Of a stretch of DNA of 29,675 nt, positions 7,050 to 15,445 are shown piece by piece. The number at the start of each line of letters is the position of its first letter. The stretch's first letter is position 1. Source of the stretch: JAWLFY01 sp964462125 (GTDB lineage: Bacteria; Planctomycetota; Planctomycetia; Pirellulales; Pirellulaceae); contig CAYWXT010000039.1 of assembly GCA_964462125.1 (NCBI GenBank), forward strand, positions 1-29,675. The letters run 5' to 3'. The notes under the pieces were generated by a model that was not told where the DNA came from, did not search any database, and worked only from the letters and a program-made list of their open reading frames with translations. Position numbers and translations under genes: made by a program.

Positions 7050-9032
7050 CTAAGGAGAGGCTGAAGCGTGATCCTCGGCGCGGGCGGCGAGTCCGGCTTG
7101 CAGGGTGCGGACGATTTCATCGACATCGTAGACGCAGCCGCCCCAGGTCCCGCCACCGACCTGCTGCAGCGCTGCCCAAAGCTTAGTATCGTCAGGCATC
7201 TCGGCTTCCACGGCCAAGGCCGGATGCGGCTCGCGAGATTCGAGCGCCTCCTCGACCGACAGCCCATCGATCGGCTCGACCAGGTTGACGTGACCTTCAA
7301 GTGAGTTACGGTCGACTTCGATTTCAACCATGTCCCCGTCGCGGAGCTTGGCGATCGGGCCGCCGGCGAGCGCCTCGGGGCCGACGTGCCCGATACAGGC
7401 ACCGGTGCTGACGCCCGAAAATCGGGCATCGGTGACCAGCGCGATGTCCTTGCCGGTGGATAGATATTTCAGTGCCGAGGTGATCTGGTAGGTCTCCTCC
7501 ATGCCGCACCCGAGCGGGCCGCGGCCGATCAAAACGATCACGTCGCCGGGGCGAACCTCGGTCTCGGACTGGCCTTTGATCGCCGCGATCGCATCCCGTT
7601 CGGCGGTGAAGACGCGGGCGGGACCGCGCTTGCGGTAGACGCCATCGGAGTCGATAACCGAGGGGTCGATCGAGGTCGCCTTGATCACCGACCCCTCCGG
7701 ACAGAGGGTCCCGGCGGGAAAGACAACGGTGCTGGTCAAGCCGCGGCGGCGGGCCTCGGCCGGTGGTAGGATCACTTCGTCCGGGTCGACCCCATCCTGG
7801 TCGCGAAGTCGTTCTCGGCAGACGGCCCGGCGGTCGCTCACCGACCATTGATCGAGCAGTTCATCCCAGCTCAGCCCGGTCACCGTCCGCGCTTGGGAGC
7901 GCAGCAATCCAAGTTCCCGAAGATGCCACGCCACCTCGGGGACACCGCCGGCAAGGAACAGCCGCACCGTCGGGTGGCCCACCGGTCCATTGGGCAAACA
8001 ATCGACGAACCGCGGCACCAAGGCGTTGACCCGGCGGAAGTCCGCCGCGTCGGGACGTCGCAGCCCGGCCGCCGCTGCGACCGCGGGAATGTGCAACAAC
8101 AGATTCGTGCTGCCGCCCACGGCCGCGTGAATCAGCATCGCATTGAAGAGCGAGTCGTCGGTGAGCAGATCGCCGAGTACCTCGCCCCGCTCGACCATCC
8201 CTTGCGAGGCGTCGGCGGAATGGCGTGCCAGCTGCGTCCAGATTGGTTGGCCGCTGGGGGCCAATGCGGCGTGGGGAACGGTCATCCCGAGCGCCTCGGC
8301 CACCACCTGACTGGTCGCTGCGGTTCCCAAGAACTGGCAGCCACCGCCAGGGGTCCCGCAGGCCCGGCACCCTTCCAGGGAGGCGTCCTGAAGCGTCATT
8401 TCCCCGCGGGTGTAGCGTGCCCCGATCGTTTGGACCTTGCCCGCATCCTCGCCGACGGTGGGGGGCAACGTCACGCCGCCGGGGACAAGGACGTTGGCCA
8501 ACTGTGAGGTTCCGGCCAACGCCATCATCATCGCTGGCAGTCCCTTGTCGCACGTCGCGATCCCGATCACCCCCTTGCGCCGCGGCAGGGATCGGATCAG
8601 CCGCCGCATCACGATCGCAGCGTCGTTGCGGTAGGGCAGCGAGTCGAACATCCCCCGCGTCCCCTGGGTTCGCCCGTCGCAGGGATCGCTGACGAACGCC
8701 GCGAAGGGAACCCTGTCGTGCTCATTGAGTTGCTCCGCGGCGGCTTGCACCAACAACCCCAGCTCCCAATGTCCCGTGTGATAACCGAGTGCCAGCGGCG
8801 TGCCGTCTGGGTTTCTCACCCCCCCCTGCGTACTCAGGATCAAATATTGGTCTCCCAGTACCCGTCGGGGGTCAAATCCCATCCCGACGCTTTGGGTCAG
8901 CCCGAACAGGTCGCCGCTATTCCAGCTCGTTAGGATCTCATCGGACAACGGAAGCTTCCCCGCTGGCCCCGGCGCCGAGGTTTTCAGTTCGTCGGGTTGG
9001 GGTAGAGCGGCAAAGTAGTCGGGAGCGGTCAT
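7050..9032 (-). CDS. yjhG: YjhG/YagF-type dehydratase (IlvD/EDD family, probable D-xylonate or other sugar-acid dehydratase)
   Basis: Members of this IlvD/EDD branch dehydrate sugar acids to 2-keto-3-deoxy acids using an iron-sulfur cluster and Mg2+. The 660-residue length fits YjhG/YagF of E. coli (about 655) rather than IlvD (about 560-615). The match runs end to end: SDPCDGRTQGTRGMFDSLPY with C118, IGIATCDKGLPAMMMALAG with C161, QTIGARYTRGE, a Cys-rich EGCRACGTPGGGCQFLGT (C222, C225, C232), HAAVGGSTNLLLHIPA, and DARFSGVSTGACIGHVGPEA near the C-terminus. C118, C161 and C232 are the likely cluster ligands. No xylose dehydrogenase, lactonase or aldolase gene is nearby, so the exact sugar acid is open. 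It is divergent from the pseudo-receiver gene. Confidence 0.88.
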   Translation of the reverse strand: MTAPDYFAALPQPDELKTSAPGPAGKLPLSDEILTSWNSGDLFGLTQSVGMGFDPRRVLGDQYLILSTQGGVRNPDGTPLALGYHTGHWELGLLVQAAAEQLNEHDRVPFAAFVSDPCDGRTQGTRGMFDSLPYRNDAAIVMRRLIRSLPRRKGVIGIATCDKGLPAMMMALAGTSQLANVLVPGGVTLPPTVGEDAGKVQTIGARYTRGEMTLQDASLEGCRACGTPGGGCQFLGTAATSQVVAEALGMTVPHAALAPSGQPIWTQLARHSADASQGMVERGEVLGDLLTDDSLFNAMLIHAAVGGSTNLLLHIPAVAAAAGLRRPDAADFRRVNALVPRFVDCLPNGPVGHPTVRLFLAGGVPEVAWHLRELGLLRSQARTVTGLSWDELLDQWSVSDRRAVCRERLRDQDGVDPDEVILPPAEARRRGLTSTVVFPAGTLCPEGSVIKATSIDPSVIDSDGVYRKRGPARVFTAERDAIAAIKGQSETEVRPGDVIVLIGRGPLGCGMEETYQITSALKYLSTGKDIALVTDARFSGVSTGACIGHVGPEALAGGPIAKLRDGDMVEIEVDRNSLEGHVNLVEPIDGLSVEEALESREPHPALAVEAEMPDDTKLWAALQQVGGGTWGGCVYDVDEIVRTLQAGLAARAEDHASASP

Positions 9033-9350
9033 CGCAATACTGAAAGCGTGGGGGAGTTCAAGCCGTCAAGTCACCGTACCCCTTCGGAAAGCTGGCGGGA
9101 AGGGAAGATCCCCGCGGTTTTCGAGCCGACCGGCTCGCACCACCGGCGCGCATTGCGGACAAAACCGGCCGCGCGAACCCCCTGGAACTAGAAGGAACCG
9201 GGAAAGAACCAGATCGAATTTGAATCCTTTGGAAAGCCGGAGATCTATGGAAAACGGGTTGCTACATCGGCACAATTAGCCGCGCAGGAATCGACGACAC
9301 ACCCCACAGAATAACATCTTGCCCCTGCCCACCCATTTAAAAGAATCGAC
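9033..9350. other. Intergenic region between divergent dehydratase and pseudo-receiver genes
   Basis: 318 bp without a convincing gene. It should hold the promoters of both flanking genes, but I see no clear -35/-10 pair or operator. The stretch just before 9351 (about 9330-9350) is A-rich compared with its surroundings. A 69-codon minus-strand frame at 9066-9275 has no recognisable features. Confidence 0.6.
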
Positions 9351-9707
9351 ATGAAAAACGTTCGGGTCGTACTCACCATCGAGCACCGCTTACAAGCACA
9401 GCTGGTGAAACAGGCATTGGCCTCTTATGGAGGTTACGAAGTGGTTGGTGAGTCCACCGACACGGTCCAAGTGATGGCATTGATCTCCCAGAAAGAACCC
9501 GACGCCTGGATCCATTCCTGGGCAGAGGGCCCCGAGTTACAGGCAACGCTGTCTCATCTGTATGCGTTGCATCCCGAGCTCACGGTGGTGCGAATCAGCC
9601 CAGACGAGTCAGCCGGTTATGTCCAAGTACAAATTCGTTCGTTGGCCAAGCTAGCGAACCTTCTGAACTCCGCAATCAGCGACCGCAATTTCGAGCCCGT
9701 GAGCTGA
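9351..9707 (+). CDS. Small single-domain protein resembling a degenerate response-regulator receiver
   Basis: This 118-residue protein follows the receiver-domain plan. Strand 1 is NVRVVLTIE, helix 1 is LQAQLVKQALASYG, strand 2 is YEVVGEST, strand 3 is PDAWIHSW, strand 4 is LTVVRIS, and a last helix is LAKLANLLNSAI. The phosphorylation residues are not kept. The acidic pocket after strand 1 has only E11 and then H12. The position of the acceptor Asp (six after P50) is S56, and the conserved Lys before the last helix is absent. If the fold call is right it cannot work by normal Asp phosphorylation and may be a phosphorylation-independent pseudo-receiver. The next gene, a FeeM-like acyltransferase, starts 84 bp on in the same direction. 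The fold assignment is inference. Confidence 0.7.
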   Translation: MKNVRVVLTIEHRLQAQLVKQALASYGGYEVVGESTDTVQVMALISQKEPDAWIHSWAEGPELQATLSHLYALHPELTVVRISPDESAGYVQVQIRSLAKLANLLNSAISDRNFEPVS

Positions 9708-9776
9708 CGGTCGCCTCTTGAAAACCAGCGCGGCATCCTTCTTTGTTTTCTTGTTCCCTATTCTTTCTGTACCCAC

Positions 9777-9782
9777 AGAGGA
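9777..9782 (+). promoter_or_regulatory. Ribosome binding site of the FeeM-like gene
   Basis: AGAGGA, 9 bases ahead of the ATG at 9792. It supports this start. The preceding 60 bp are pyrimidine-rich. Confidence 0.55.
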
Positions 9783-9791
9783 CGGCTAACG

Positions 9792-10670
9792 ATGCGATCA
9801 CTCGACCCTCATAGCCAAGGCATTTTTGGGCAACGTTCCGATACCTCTGGCAGTGTCGTGCCGCTTCGGAACGTGCAGTGGTTCTCCGCTGACGCCAAGG
9901 CACGGTTTTTGGGTTGGCCCACCGGGAAGGTGAGTCACGTTGGACCGTCTGGAGGTGTCGACGAAGCTTCTGATTCGAACGCCCCAGAGATGAAAGTCGC
10001 CGAGACTCCCGAGGAGCGAGCTTCGGCGTTTCGCTTAGTCCATGATGTGTACAGCGAAGCGGGGCTGATTCCGTCGGCCCCAACAGGCATGCGGGTCATG
10101 CAACATCACTTGGCCGACGGCACCGAGGTGCTGATCGCCAAACGGCAGGGACAAGTCCGTTTCACCGTATCCCTGGTCCGCGACGCCGAGTTCGGACTCC
10201 CGCTGGACTCGCTATTCGCCGACGAGGTGGATCAAATGCGCGCCGACGGCATTCGCTTGGCAGAGGTTTCCTGTTTGGCGTGTGATGGCGAGTCGTCCAA
10301 CAAACAACAACGATTCGAAATGCTCGTGAAGATGATCAGTTTGACACTCCAGACCGCACGCCGCCGCGGTGTCGAGCGACTGTTGCTGGCGGTTCACCCC
10401 CGGCACGCGAAAGTTTATCAGCGGCTATTTGGCTGCGTCCCCTGTTCCGATGTCAAACAGTACGCCGCGGTCCAAGGCAACCCAGCGGTGCTCTGCATGC
10501 ATGACTTCAAGCATCTCGATCGCACCGGCTACCCGCTCTATCATCAGATCTACCACCCGCGCTATGCCCCCTGGCAAATGGACGGTTCGCGGATGACCGA
10601 TGCGGAAAAACGCTCCATCGAGCAGGCGTTGTCAGCAACCACGGAAGCTTTCGTTCCCATGGCCGCGTGA
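9792..10670 (+). CDS. FeeM-like N-acyltransferase (N-acyl amino acid synthase / GNAT-type fold)
   Basis: The 292-residue protein has a variable N-terminus (1-65) followed by a domain like N-acyl amino acid synthases (FeeM), which are structurally related to acyl-homoserine lactone synthases and GNAT enzymes. Seen are AFRLVHDVYSEAGLI (79-93), MRVMQHHL, a beta segment EVLIAKRQGQVRFTVSLVRD (112-131), the family phrase FGLPLDSLFADEVDQMR (134-150), LAEVSCLAC (156-164), and VHPRHAKVYQRLFGC (201-215). Such enzymes take acyl chains from acyl-ACP and attach them to amino acids or amines. The product here is unknown. No acyl carrier protein gene is adjacent. The upstream pseudo-receiver gene may be co-transcribed. 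The stop lies only 2 bp from the stop of the convergent gene. Confidence 0.72.
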   Translation: MRSLDPHSQGIFGQRSDTSGSVVPLRNVQWFSADAKARFLGWPTGKVSHVGPSGGVDEASDSNAPEMKVAETPEERASAFRLVHDVYSEAGLIPSAPTGMRVMQHHLADGTEVLIAKRQGQVRFTVSLVRDAEFGLPLDSLFADEVDQMRADGIRLAEVSCLACDGESSNKQQRFEMLVKMISLTLQTARRRGVERLLLAVHPRHAKVYQRLFGCVPCSDVKQYAAVQGNPAVLCMHDFKHLDRTGYPLYHQIYHPRYAPWQMDGSRMTDAEKRSIEQALSATTEAFVPMAA

Positions 10671-10672
10671 TC

Positions 10673-11659
10673 CTAGGGTGCCGAAGCGACCCGGCTCGAC
10701 GATCTTCTCTCGCCATCGATGTCGGCCAAGCCGCAGGCGGACAAATGGCTGTTCGCCCGCTCGATCTCCGCCTGACTCATCCGCGGTGCGATGCGTTCCC
10801 AGTGCTCGCGGTCATTGATCAGCCGCATCGCCAGCGAGGCCGGTGTGTCCTCGTGGCTGCGGCGGAGCCGCTGGCGAATCTGGGTCAAGCGAGCCGACTG
10901 CTCGGGACCGAGCCGGTCAGGGTCGATGGCAGCGACGATCGGCAAGATCGGGGTTCCCCACCCCAACAACCGCCGCTCCGCCGCCACTCGCTGCCCGCGA
11001 TGCGGGGCCTTCAACGCGTCAACTGCGTCCAGCACCGCCGAACGATCGGGCATCTCCGCCGTCTCCAATCGCTCCATCAAGGCAGCACGGGTCTCCTCAC
11101 TGATCACTCGCAACGAACGTCCCCGCAGCAAGCAGGTCAGAATCGCGTCGTGGTGCCGATCGAATTGCTCTGGGGACTGCTCGCGGATATGCAGCAACGT
11201 TTCCCCCGTATAGGACTCGTCGGTACCCGCCCCGCTGAGCGTCCAGCGAATCGCGCCAATCTCAGGCTGCTCCAACACGCTGCGATGGCCTGAGGGAGGC
11301 AACCGCGATTCGATCCTCAGCTCAGTCGCGTCGCCAACGCTGACGGTCAACTGTTGCTCGGGCGTGTGGCAGACATAGTGCAGCGACGGGATTCCCCGCT
11401 CCGCGGTCACACGGACGCTCTCGTACTCCTCATCGGTTTCGCGACGTTTCGATCCCTTGCGATGGCAGGGCGGGTCGAGCGAAATCCGTCCGCCAATCAT
11501 CTGGAAGCGGACGATGCCTGCGGGAGAAAAATAGCGGTCGGCCAGGGGAGAGAGGGAGGTTATCGAGGGAGATTCCCCGTCGGGCGGCCGTTGGGCAAAC
11601 GACGCCACGTTCGTGCTGGACAGACCGACAAGCACGACTATCAATCCACGCCACGTCAT
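10673..11659 (-). CDS. Hypothetical secreted protein
   Basis: I do not recognise this 328-residue protein. The N-terminus MTWRGLIVVLVGLSSTNVAS is a plausible signal peptide, with likely cleavage near FAQ (residues 21-23), so export is expected. The middle (about 50-150) contains strand-like stretches such as SVRVTAERGIPSLHYVCHT and LTVSVGDATELRIESRL, suggesting a beta domain. The C-terminal half is helical and charged, including ALMERLETAEMPDRSAVLDA and LTQIRQRLRRSHEDTPASLA. A strong GGAGG site (11668-11672) lies 8 bp ahead of the ATG. It follows ribD by 84 bp on the same strand, and that gap holds the small palindrome CCGAATCATTCGG (11676-11688). Confidence 0.72.
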   Translation of the reverse strand: MTWRGLIVVLVGLSSTNVASFAQRPPDGESPSITSLSPLADRYFSPAGIVRFQMIGGRISLDPPCHRKGSKRRETDEEYESVRVTAERGIPSLHYVCHTPEQQLTVSVGDATELRIESRLPPSGHRSVLEQPEIGAIRWTLSGAGTDESYTGETLLHIREQSPEQFDRHHDAILTCLLRGRSLRVISEETRAALMERLETAEMPDRSAVLDAVDALKAPHRGQRVAAERRLLGWGTPILPIVAAIDPDRLGPEQSARLTQIRQRLRRSHEDTPASLAMRLINDREHWERIAPRMSQAEIERANSHLSACGLADIDGERRSSSRVASAP

Positions 11660-11743
11660 CCCTGAACCCTCCTTCCCGAATCATTCGGTCGAAGTCTTTG
11701 CTGCGAATATCGTCGAAAGAGAGGCTTCAGATGAAGAGGAGAA

Positions 11744-13006
11744 TCAGGCCAACCCGAGCGTTTCTGCAAACTTTTCCCGGCGATAAGTCAGCCGAACGTC
11801 CTCGCCAAAGCGGTCGACCTGCCGGATGGAGTAGCGGCTCGCATCATCCAATCGCCCAATGCCGGCCCCGGCAACCGGTCCCTTGGCGCATTCCCCACCG
11901 AACACAAGTGGACCAATGTGAACCTGGCACTCGTCGACCTGGCCTGCAGCGAAAAAGCTGGCCAAGAGCTCACTTCCCCCTTCCAGCATCCAATTGGTGG
12001 CCAGGCGCCCCGGAAGCGATTGCCCCTTCGCATCCGGAGAAAGCCCCCGCGAAGCTTCCTGGACCGCGAAACCAACGTCGCTTGCGGACCGCCGCAGCAC
12101 CGCGGTGACCATCGCGGCAGGGTGGTCGGACTCGGTGCGCAAAATGGTGACCCCGACCCGTTGCAGCGACCGCAAGGGTTCGTCTGCAACCGTCGGCGCC
12201 GCGACGACGACCAGGGGAGCGGAGTCGACCGACTGCACGAGCCGGGAATCGATCGCGGGGGTGCGGTGGCGGCAGAAGACAACCCGCGCGGCGATGCGCC
12301 GGATCGATGGCGCTTCGCCCGCGATGCCGCGGCCCCGGGCGGTCAGCAGCGGATCATCTGCCTCCACGGTCCCCATTCCCACGGCAATCGCGTCGACTCG
12401 GGATCGCAGCTGATGGACCTCGCGGCGCGACGCCTCCCCCGTGATCCACTGGCTTTCTCCCGCCACGGTTGCGATCCGGCCATCGAGCGTCATCGCCCAC
12501 TTGGCGATCACCCACGGACAGCCGGTTCGGACGCGCTTCAAGTAAGGAGCATTCAACTCGATCGCCTCATCGCGGCAGATCCCCACCGCGGTTTCAATGC
12601 CCGCGGCGCGAAGCTCCGCCAGGCCCGCCCCGGCGACCTGCGGAAAGGGGTCTTCCATGGCGGCGACGACGCGGGAAACGCCAACGCTTATGAGCCCGGC
12701 GGTGCAAGGTGGAGTCTTCCCATGGTGAGAGCACGGCTCGAGCGTCACGAAGGCGGTCGCCCCCTGCGGATCATCGCACACCCGCAGGGCTTCGATCTCC
12801 GCATGCGGCCCGCCGAACCGCCGATGGTAACCTTGACCGATCAGCTGACCGTCACGCACCAGGACACAGCCGACCATCGGATTCGGCTCCACCCACCCTT
12901 CGCCCCGTCGGGCGAGCCCGAGTGCCAACCGCATCCACGACGCGTCGTCGGCCCCTTGCGGCTTGTCGGCTGGTTTCCACCCCACCGGCGTCAAATCTTC
13001 TGGCAC
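11744..13006 (-). CDS. ribD: Bifunctional riboflavin biosynthesis deaminase/reductase
   Basis: RibD deaminates the pyrimidine made by GTP cyclohydrolase II and then reduces its ribosyl side chain with NADPH, two middle steps of riboflavin synthesis. The N-terminal deaminase domain has the zinc site H68-A-E70 in FGGPHAEIEAL and C92/C101 in EPCSHHGKTPPC. The reductase domain starts near WAMTLDGRIA, with ESQWITGEASR and the C-terminal NWMLEGGSELLASF. The family N-terminus (acidic residues, then MRLALGLARRG) requires a start upstream of the ATG at 12934. I chose GTG 13006, 5 bp after the stop of the SEC-C gene; TTG 12994 and GTG 12985 are alternatives. The frame is open to 13102, which would overlap the upstream gene by 91 bp. 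Confidence 0.9.
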   Translation of the reverse strand: MPEDLTPVGWKPADKPQGADDASWMRLALGLARRGEGWVEPNPMVGCVLVRDGQLIGQGYHRRFGGPHAEIEALRVCDDPQGATAFVTLEPCSHHGKTPPCTAGLISVGVSRVVAAMEDPFPQVAGAGLAELRAAGIETAVGICRDEAIELNAPYLKRVRTGCPWVIAKWAMTLDGRIATVAGESQWITGEASRREVHQLRSRVDAIAVGMGTVEADDPLLTARGRGIAGEAPSIRRIAARVVFCRHRTPAIDSRLVQSVDSAPLVVVAAPTVADEPLRSLQRVGVTILRTESDHPAAMVTAVLRRSASDVGFAVQEASRGLSPDAKGQSLPGRLATNWMLEGGSELLASFFAAGQVDECQVHIGPLVFGGECAKGPVAGAGIGRLDDASRYSIRQVDRFGEDVRLTYRREKFAETLGLA

Positions 13007-13011
13007 CGGTC

Positions 13012-15201
13012 TCAATCCATTCCGGGGACCCACAGCTTGCTGCCGCCACCTTGCTCGGGGGCGCCGCCGGGGGGGGGCGGCGCCGGGCTCTCTGGAGTCC
13101 ACAACCCCGACTCGCCCGACTCAGCGGAACCGGTCGCCGCCGGGGCCGCTGCCGGGCCCTGGGGCCGCGGAGCGCCGCTCGGCGAGCCGTCGGGCCGGAT
13201 GATCCCGTAATGGACCAGCATCTGCTGAAGCTGCATGATGACCTCGGGATCGTTGCCATACCGCCCGCTGACCGCTTCGATCGCCGCCTGGAAGCCGGCG
13301 GCGTCACCACTTTGCAGTCGCAGGTCGACCTCGGTCAGCAAAAGATCGGCCATCGGAAGCTGATTCTGGTCGGCGAATGACTTCGCCGTTTCCAAATACT
13401 GCAGCGACTGGGAGACCTGCGGCGCTGTTTTGATCAGCACCCAATGAGCGAACATGCGGCCCGATTTTTCCTCCTCGGCCTGTTCGAACCCAACCTCCAG
13501 CAGCGACTTGGCAAGCCGCCGCGCGGCAGGCGTTGCCGAAATCTGGCTCGCCCGTTGAAGCAGGTAGATCAGCGACTCCGCTCCCAGCCCTTCGGGGTCG
13601 AGGCGGTTGAGGTCCTCGTTGGCAACGGTCTCGATTTGATCATCGGTCAGTTTGATCGTTGGCGGGGGCTCAAGCTTCGCCAACCTGGATACCTCCGCCA
13701 GGATCTCCTCTCCTTTGGAGACGATCGCGTCGTAATGTTCGATGATCCGCAATGTGACGGTTCGCTCGAACCGTTTCGCCTCATCGTCCGCCGACTCGAT
13801 GAGTGACTTCCCGCCGAGCAGGGGTAAGGGGAGCGAGGCGATGGTCGACGGCATCCGCCTGGCGGTGACTTCCCCCTGCAATTTCTCGGCATCGAGACGG
13901 TTCCCCTGGAACCGAATCATCGCCACCGGTGGGTCGCACGCTGCGATCAAGGGGAGCGGCATCGCCGGCTCATCGCTCTCGTTGAATGTGACATCCGGAA
14001 GCGCTGCGGCCAAACATCGGCGGACTTCGTCCAAGTTGCGCCGCCGAACGTCGTGTACCTCAACCCGCGCCTCCCGGTCGGTCTGTTTGCCGAACAAGAT
14101 CAGCATCGCGATCACTTCGGGAACCTGATCGGCTGGCGGTAACGTCTCGGTCGGCGGTGGATCACGGTCGATCAGCTGAAAACCGGCTCGCGGCGGCACG
14201 TCGTTCTCGTTGACCCGAATGCCCTGCAGCATTTCGCGGGGAATGGCGACAAATCGACTGTCAGCGGTCAACGCGACTTCCACCTGCTCGAGATCGTCGA
14301 CGTCCGCGGTCAGATCGACCGTCTCGATCGCGATCTCCGGCGTCCGCGGCTGGACCAACGCCGCCATTGCCCGAAACCGGTATCGCTGTTCCAAATCGAG
14401 CGACTCACATGCCGACAATTTCCGCAGCATTTCGCTCTGCGTTTCGGCATGTCCCCGCCAGATCGCACAAGAGAGCAACCCGGAGAGCACCGCTGGCTCG
14501 CCCCCGGCAACCCGCTGCAATGACTCGAATTTGGACTGGGCCAGGATCACTTTGTTGTTGCGAAGCAACCCGTTCGCCTCGTCGTAGCGTTCCCCCCATT
14601 CGACATCCGCGGGGCGCTCGATCAATGCGGGGATCGACTTGAGCAGTTGGTTGATGTTGGGGGAGCCGTTGAGTTGCTGCAGCAACTGCATCGAACTCTT
14701 CCCGCCGTCGTAGCCCGAGGTCATCATCGCCAGTGTGGCGTAAACGCGGGCGGTCAGGTACATGCCGACCTGGGCGAGGGAGACCGCCAATACCGACGCC
14801 ACGTCCAACACGAATGCGTCGATCTCGCGACCGCTCTCGGTCAAGGCTTCCAAGAGCGAGGCGACCGCCGCTTCGATGTCTCCGCGAAACAGATTGGCAG
14901 CTGCCCGCTGGGTCAACGCCAGCGGATTGCTGGGCTGAAGCCGGATGAAGCGGTCCGCGTTCTCCGTCAGCGACTCGTACTCCTGAAGGTCGAGCAATAG
15001 TCGGCCGCGGATCGCGAGCGCCCAAGCCGCGTCGGGGTGCTCCTTCAATATGGTCGACAGGCGATCGAGGGCCGGGACGACCTGCTTCCCCTCGACCATC
15101 TTCATCACGCGATCCAATTCGCCGACCGACTCTCTGCACTTGCAGAACTTGATCTTCTTGCCATTGCCGCAGGGGCAAATTGCGTACATGTCGACAGTCA
15201 T
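13012..15201 (-). CDS. SEC-C motif protein with a long helical repeat (TPR-like) body
   Basis: From the ATG at 15201 this is 729 residues. The N-terminus carries a SEC-C-type zinc motif CPCGNGKKIKFCKC (C9, C11, C20, C22), as at the C-terminus of SecA, but here at the very start, with one residue between the last two cysteines instead of the usual CC/CH. After it come helical pairs typical of tetratricopeptide repeats (VVPALDRLSTILKEHPDAAW, FIRLQPSNPLALTQRAAANL and similar to about 300), a mixed middle domain, more helical repeats (about 560-680), and a Pro/Gly/Ala-rich tail ending WVPGMD. No enzyme motif is seen; a scaffold or protein-interaction role is likely. AAGG (15207-15210) supports the start. 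ribD follows closely. Confidence 0.82.
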   Translation of the reverse strand: MTVDMYAICPCGNGKKIKFCKCRESVGELDRVMKMVEGKQVVPALDRLSTILKEHPDAAWALAIRGRLLLDLQEYESLTENADRFIRLQPSNPLALTQRAAANLFRGDIEAAVASLLEALTESGREIDAFVLDVASVLAVSLAQVGMYLTARVYATLAMMTSGYDGGKSSMQLLQQLNGSPNINQLLKSIPALIERPADVEWGERYDEANGLLRNNKVILAQSKFESLQRVAGGEPAVLSGLLSCAIWRGHAETQSEMLRKLSACESLDLEQRYRFRAMAALVQPRTPEIAIETVDLTADVDDLEQVEVALTADSRFVAIPREMLQGIRVNENDVPPRAGFQLIDRDPPPTETLPPADQVPEVIAMLILFGKQTDREARVEVHDVRRRNLDEVRRCLAAALPDVTFNESDEPAMPLPLIAACDPPVAMIRFQGNRLDAEKLQGEVTARRMPSTIASLPLPLLGGKSLIESADDEAKRFERTVTLRIIEHYDAIVSKGEEILAEVSRLAKLEPPPTIKLTDDQIETVANEDLNRLDPEGLGAESLIYLLQRASQISATPAARRLAKSLLEVGFEQAEEEKSGRMFAHWVLIKTAPQVSQSLQYLETAKSFADQNQLPMADLLLTEVDLRLQSGDAAGFQAAIEAVSGRYGNDPEVIMQLQQMLVHYGIIRPDGSPSGAPRPQGPAAAPAATGSAESGESGLWTPESPAPPPPGGAPEQGGGSKLWVPGMD

Positions 15202-15206
15202 CAGGA

Positions 15207-15210
15207 CCTT
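15207..15210 (-). promoter_or_regulatory. Ribosome binding site of the SEC-C protein gene
   Basis: AAGG on the minus strand, 5 bases before the ATG at 15201. It favours this start over the open frame that extends into the tandem repeat at 15333. Confidence 0.5.
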
Positions 15211-15324
15211 GCCGGTGCATATGGGAGGGAGCATCGCCGGTCGGGAATTCCCCGACACGCCAGATCGCGAAGGTGCAACCCGATCGTTGAATCTAACACG
15301 TCCCTTGTCGTATCCCCAACCCCA

Positions 15325-15420
15325 AGCGTCCATTCGGGTCAGCGTCTCCTCGGGTCAGCGTCCATTTGGGCCAGCGTCCATTTGGGCCAGCGTCCATTTG
15401 GGCCAGCGTCCATTTGGGCC
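15325..15420. repeat. Tandem array of six 16-bp units
   Basis: Units start at 15325, 15341, 15357, 15373, 15389 and 15405. The last four are identical (AGCGTCCATTTGGGCC). The first two are diverged, in the central bases and at the last two positions. The array lies between the stop of the flippase-like gene (15446) and the start of the SEC-C gene (15201). It would therefore be in the leader or promoter region of the latter. A 16-bp period is not a codon multiple, so it is not a coding repeat. Confidence 0.9.
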
Positions 15421-15445
15421 CGGCCTCCGCCAGCGGCGCTGCCGG

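Noticed and set aside
9066..9275. 69-codon minus-strand frame in the gap before 9351
   Set aside because: No ribosome site, no similarity that I recognise, and composition like non-coding DNA.
11918..13210. 430-codon plus-strand frame opposite ribD
   Set aside because: Antisense to RibD, whose zinc and reductase motifs are clear; residue content is Arg/Pro/Gly-rich as expected of a shadow frame.
15325..15420. CRISPR array
   Set aside because: The 16-bp units are directly adjacent with no spacers, and no cas gene is nearby.
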